From positions 744,001-808,000 of the forward strand of contig NZ_RAPY01000001.1 in NCBI RefSeq assembly GCF_003610355.1: DNA of 64,000 bases, in the 5' to 3' direction. This document shows positions 63,744 to 64,000 of the stretch, piece after piece. This DNA is from Sphingobacterium detergens (lineage in GTDB: Bacteria > Bacteroidota > Bacteroidia > Sphingobacteriales > Sphingobacteriaceae). The translations under genes and the position numbers were made by a program. Within the stretch, counting starts at the first letter, position 1; the number at the start of each line of letters is the position of its first letter. The notes beneath the pieces are model-generated. The model was not told the origin of the DNA. It saw only the letters and a program-made list of their open reading frames with translations, and made no database searches.

Positions 63744-64000
63744 TTATCGAATACTCAAATACACATCATCACCCATATCCCACAGGCAATACACCAGTGC
63801 TTTCAGCTTGGCCAGGGCCTTCCCACTTCCGACACCCTGCCCCTCTCCGGTTAGACTGGTGACCGGAGCGATGCAGCCGAGCAATTCGTCCTTGGCATTA
63901 TTAGCCGCGTGGATCAAGATTCCTTCACGGTTTAACACATGCGGGATACCGATCTGCTCACCATGCCGCTGGTAACGGACCTTCTCCAGTTTGTACTGAC
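63744..64000 (-). CDS. DUF5675 family protein, C-terminal part
   Basis: The frame is open to the window edge, so the N-terminus is missing. The visible 84 residues start QYKLEKVRYQRHGEQIGIPHV, followed by the family's core GILIHAANNAKDELLGCIAP and the tail SGKALAKLKALVYCLWD. The His and Cys in this core resemble the active site of L,D-transpeptidase or peptidoglycan-acting folds (IHAGN...GCI). DUF5675 proteins occur in Bacteroidota prophage-like and accessory regions. With two small membrane proteins downstream it may form a lysis or secretion cassette; this is inference. Confidence 0.75.
   Translation of the reverse strand, partial: QYKLEKVRYQRHGEQIGIPHVLNREGILIHAANNAKDELLGCIAPVTSLTGEGQGVGSGKALAKLKALVYCLWDMGDDVYLSIR

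Overview
The window looks like chromosomal DNA of a Bacteroidota bacterium, most likely a Sphingobacterium-type member of the Sphingobacteriaceae. The evidence is two SusC/SusD polysaccharide-utilisation loci (PULs), a FecI/FecR/STN-SusC signalling set, a one-protein hybrid two-component regulator, a Nudix-type AraR, A/T-rich start regions without strong Shine-Dalgarno sequences, and several TAnnTTTG promoter elements. The species assignment is inference. I saw no tRNA, rRNA, CRISPR array or intact insertion sequence.

Region 1 (1-15.4 kb, minus strand) is a glycan-capture PUL. In transcription order it holds an ECF sigma factor, GH20 hexosaminidase, GH95 fucosidase, FecR anti-sigma factor, SusC with an N-terminal STN signalling domain, SusD, a DUF1735-LamG lipoprotein, a GH18 endo-beta-N-acetylglucosaminidase, a DUF1735-discoidin lipoprotein and a terminator. 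The SusC/SusD/DUF1735/GH18 core resembles Bacteroides loci for N-glycans. GH20 and GH95 sit between the sigma and anti-sigma genes, bracketed by a perfect 62-bp direct repeat, which suggests a recently acquired two-gene cassette.

Region 2 (15.4-16.3 kb) is a divergent HxlR regulator and NTF2-like enzyme pair.

Region 3 (16.7-49.1 kb) is an L-arabinose/arabino-oligosaccharide system. A Nudix-type AraR regulator faces araB-araD-araA, a sodium/sugar symporter, mutarotase, two GH51, two GH43, GH97 and the hybrid regulator, all on the minus strand. A second unit follows (SusC, SusD, DUF3823 lipoprotein, a double-GH43 protein, GH2), then a convergent GH127. A 38-bp palindrome lies in the araB/araR gap. 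The order suggests a hierarchy: arabinose acts through AraR on the operon that ends in the hybrid regulator, which in turn controls susCD.

Region 4 (49.1-64 kb) is accessory DNA. Three oxidoreductase genes are each followed by an AraC regulator, with AraC-style repeats in their promoter regions. There are also a RidA/Crp pair, an Rpn-type nuclease, a MarR-GNAT/DUF2000 pair, a TetX-like flavin monooxygenase, and at the right edge a small-membrane-protein/DUF5675 set that may be phage-derived. This region carries many scars: a 57-bp fragment of an AraC gene, an 80-bp repeat of that gene's 3' end 5.7 kb away, a decayed second copy of the small membrane-protein gene, a poly-A frameshift in one dehydrogenase and an amber codon in an NTF2-like gene.
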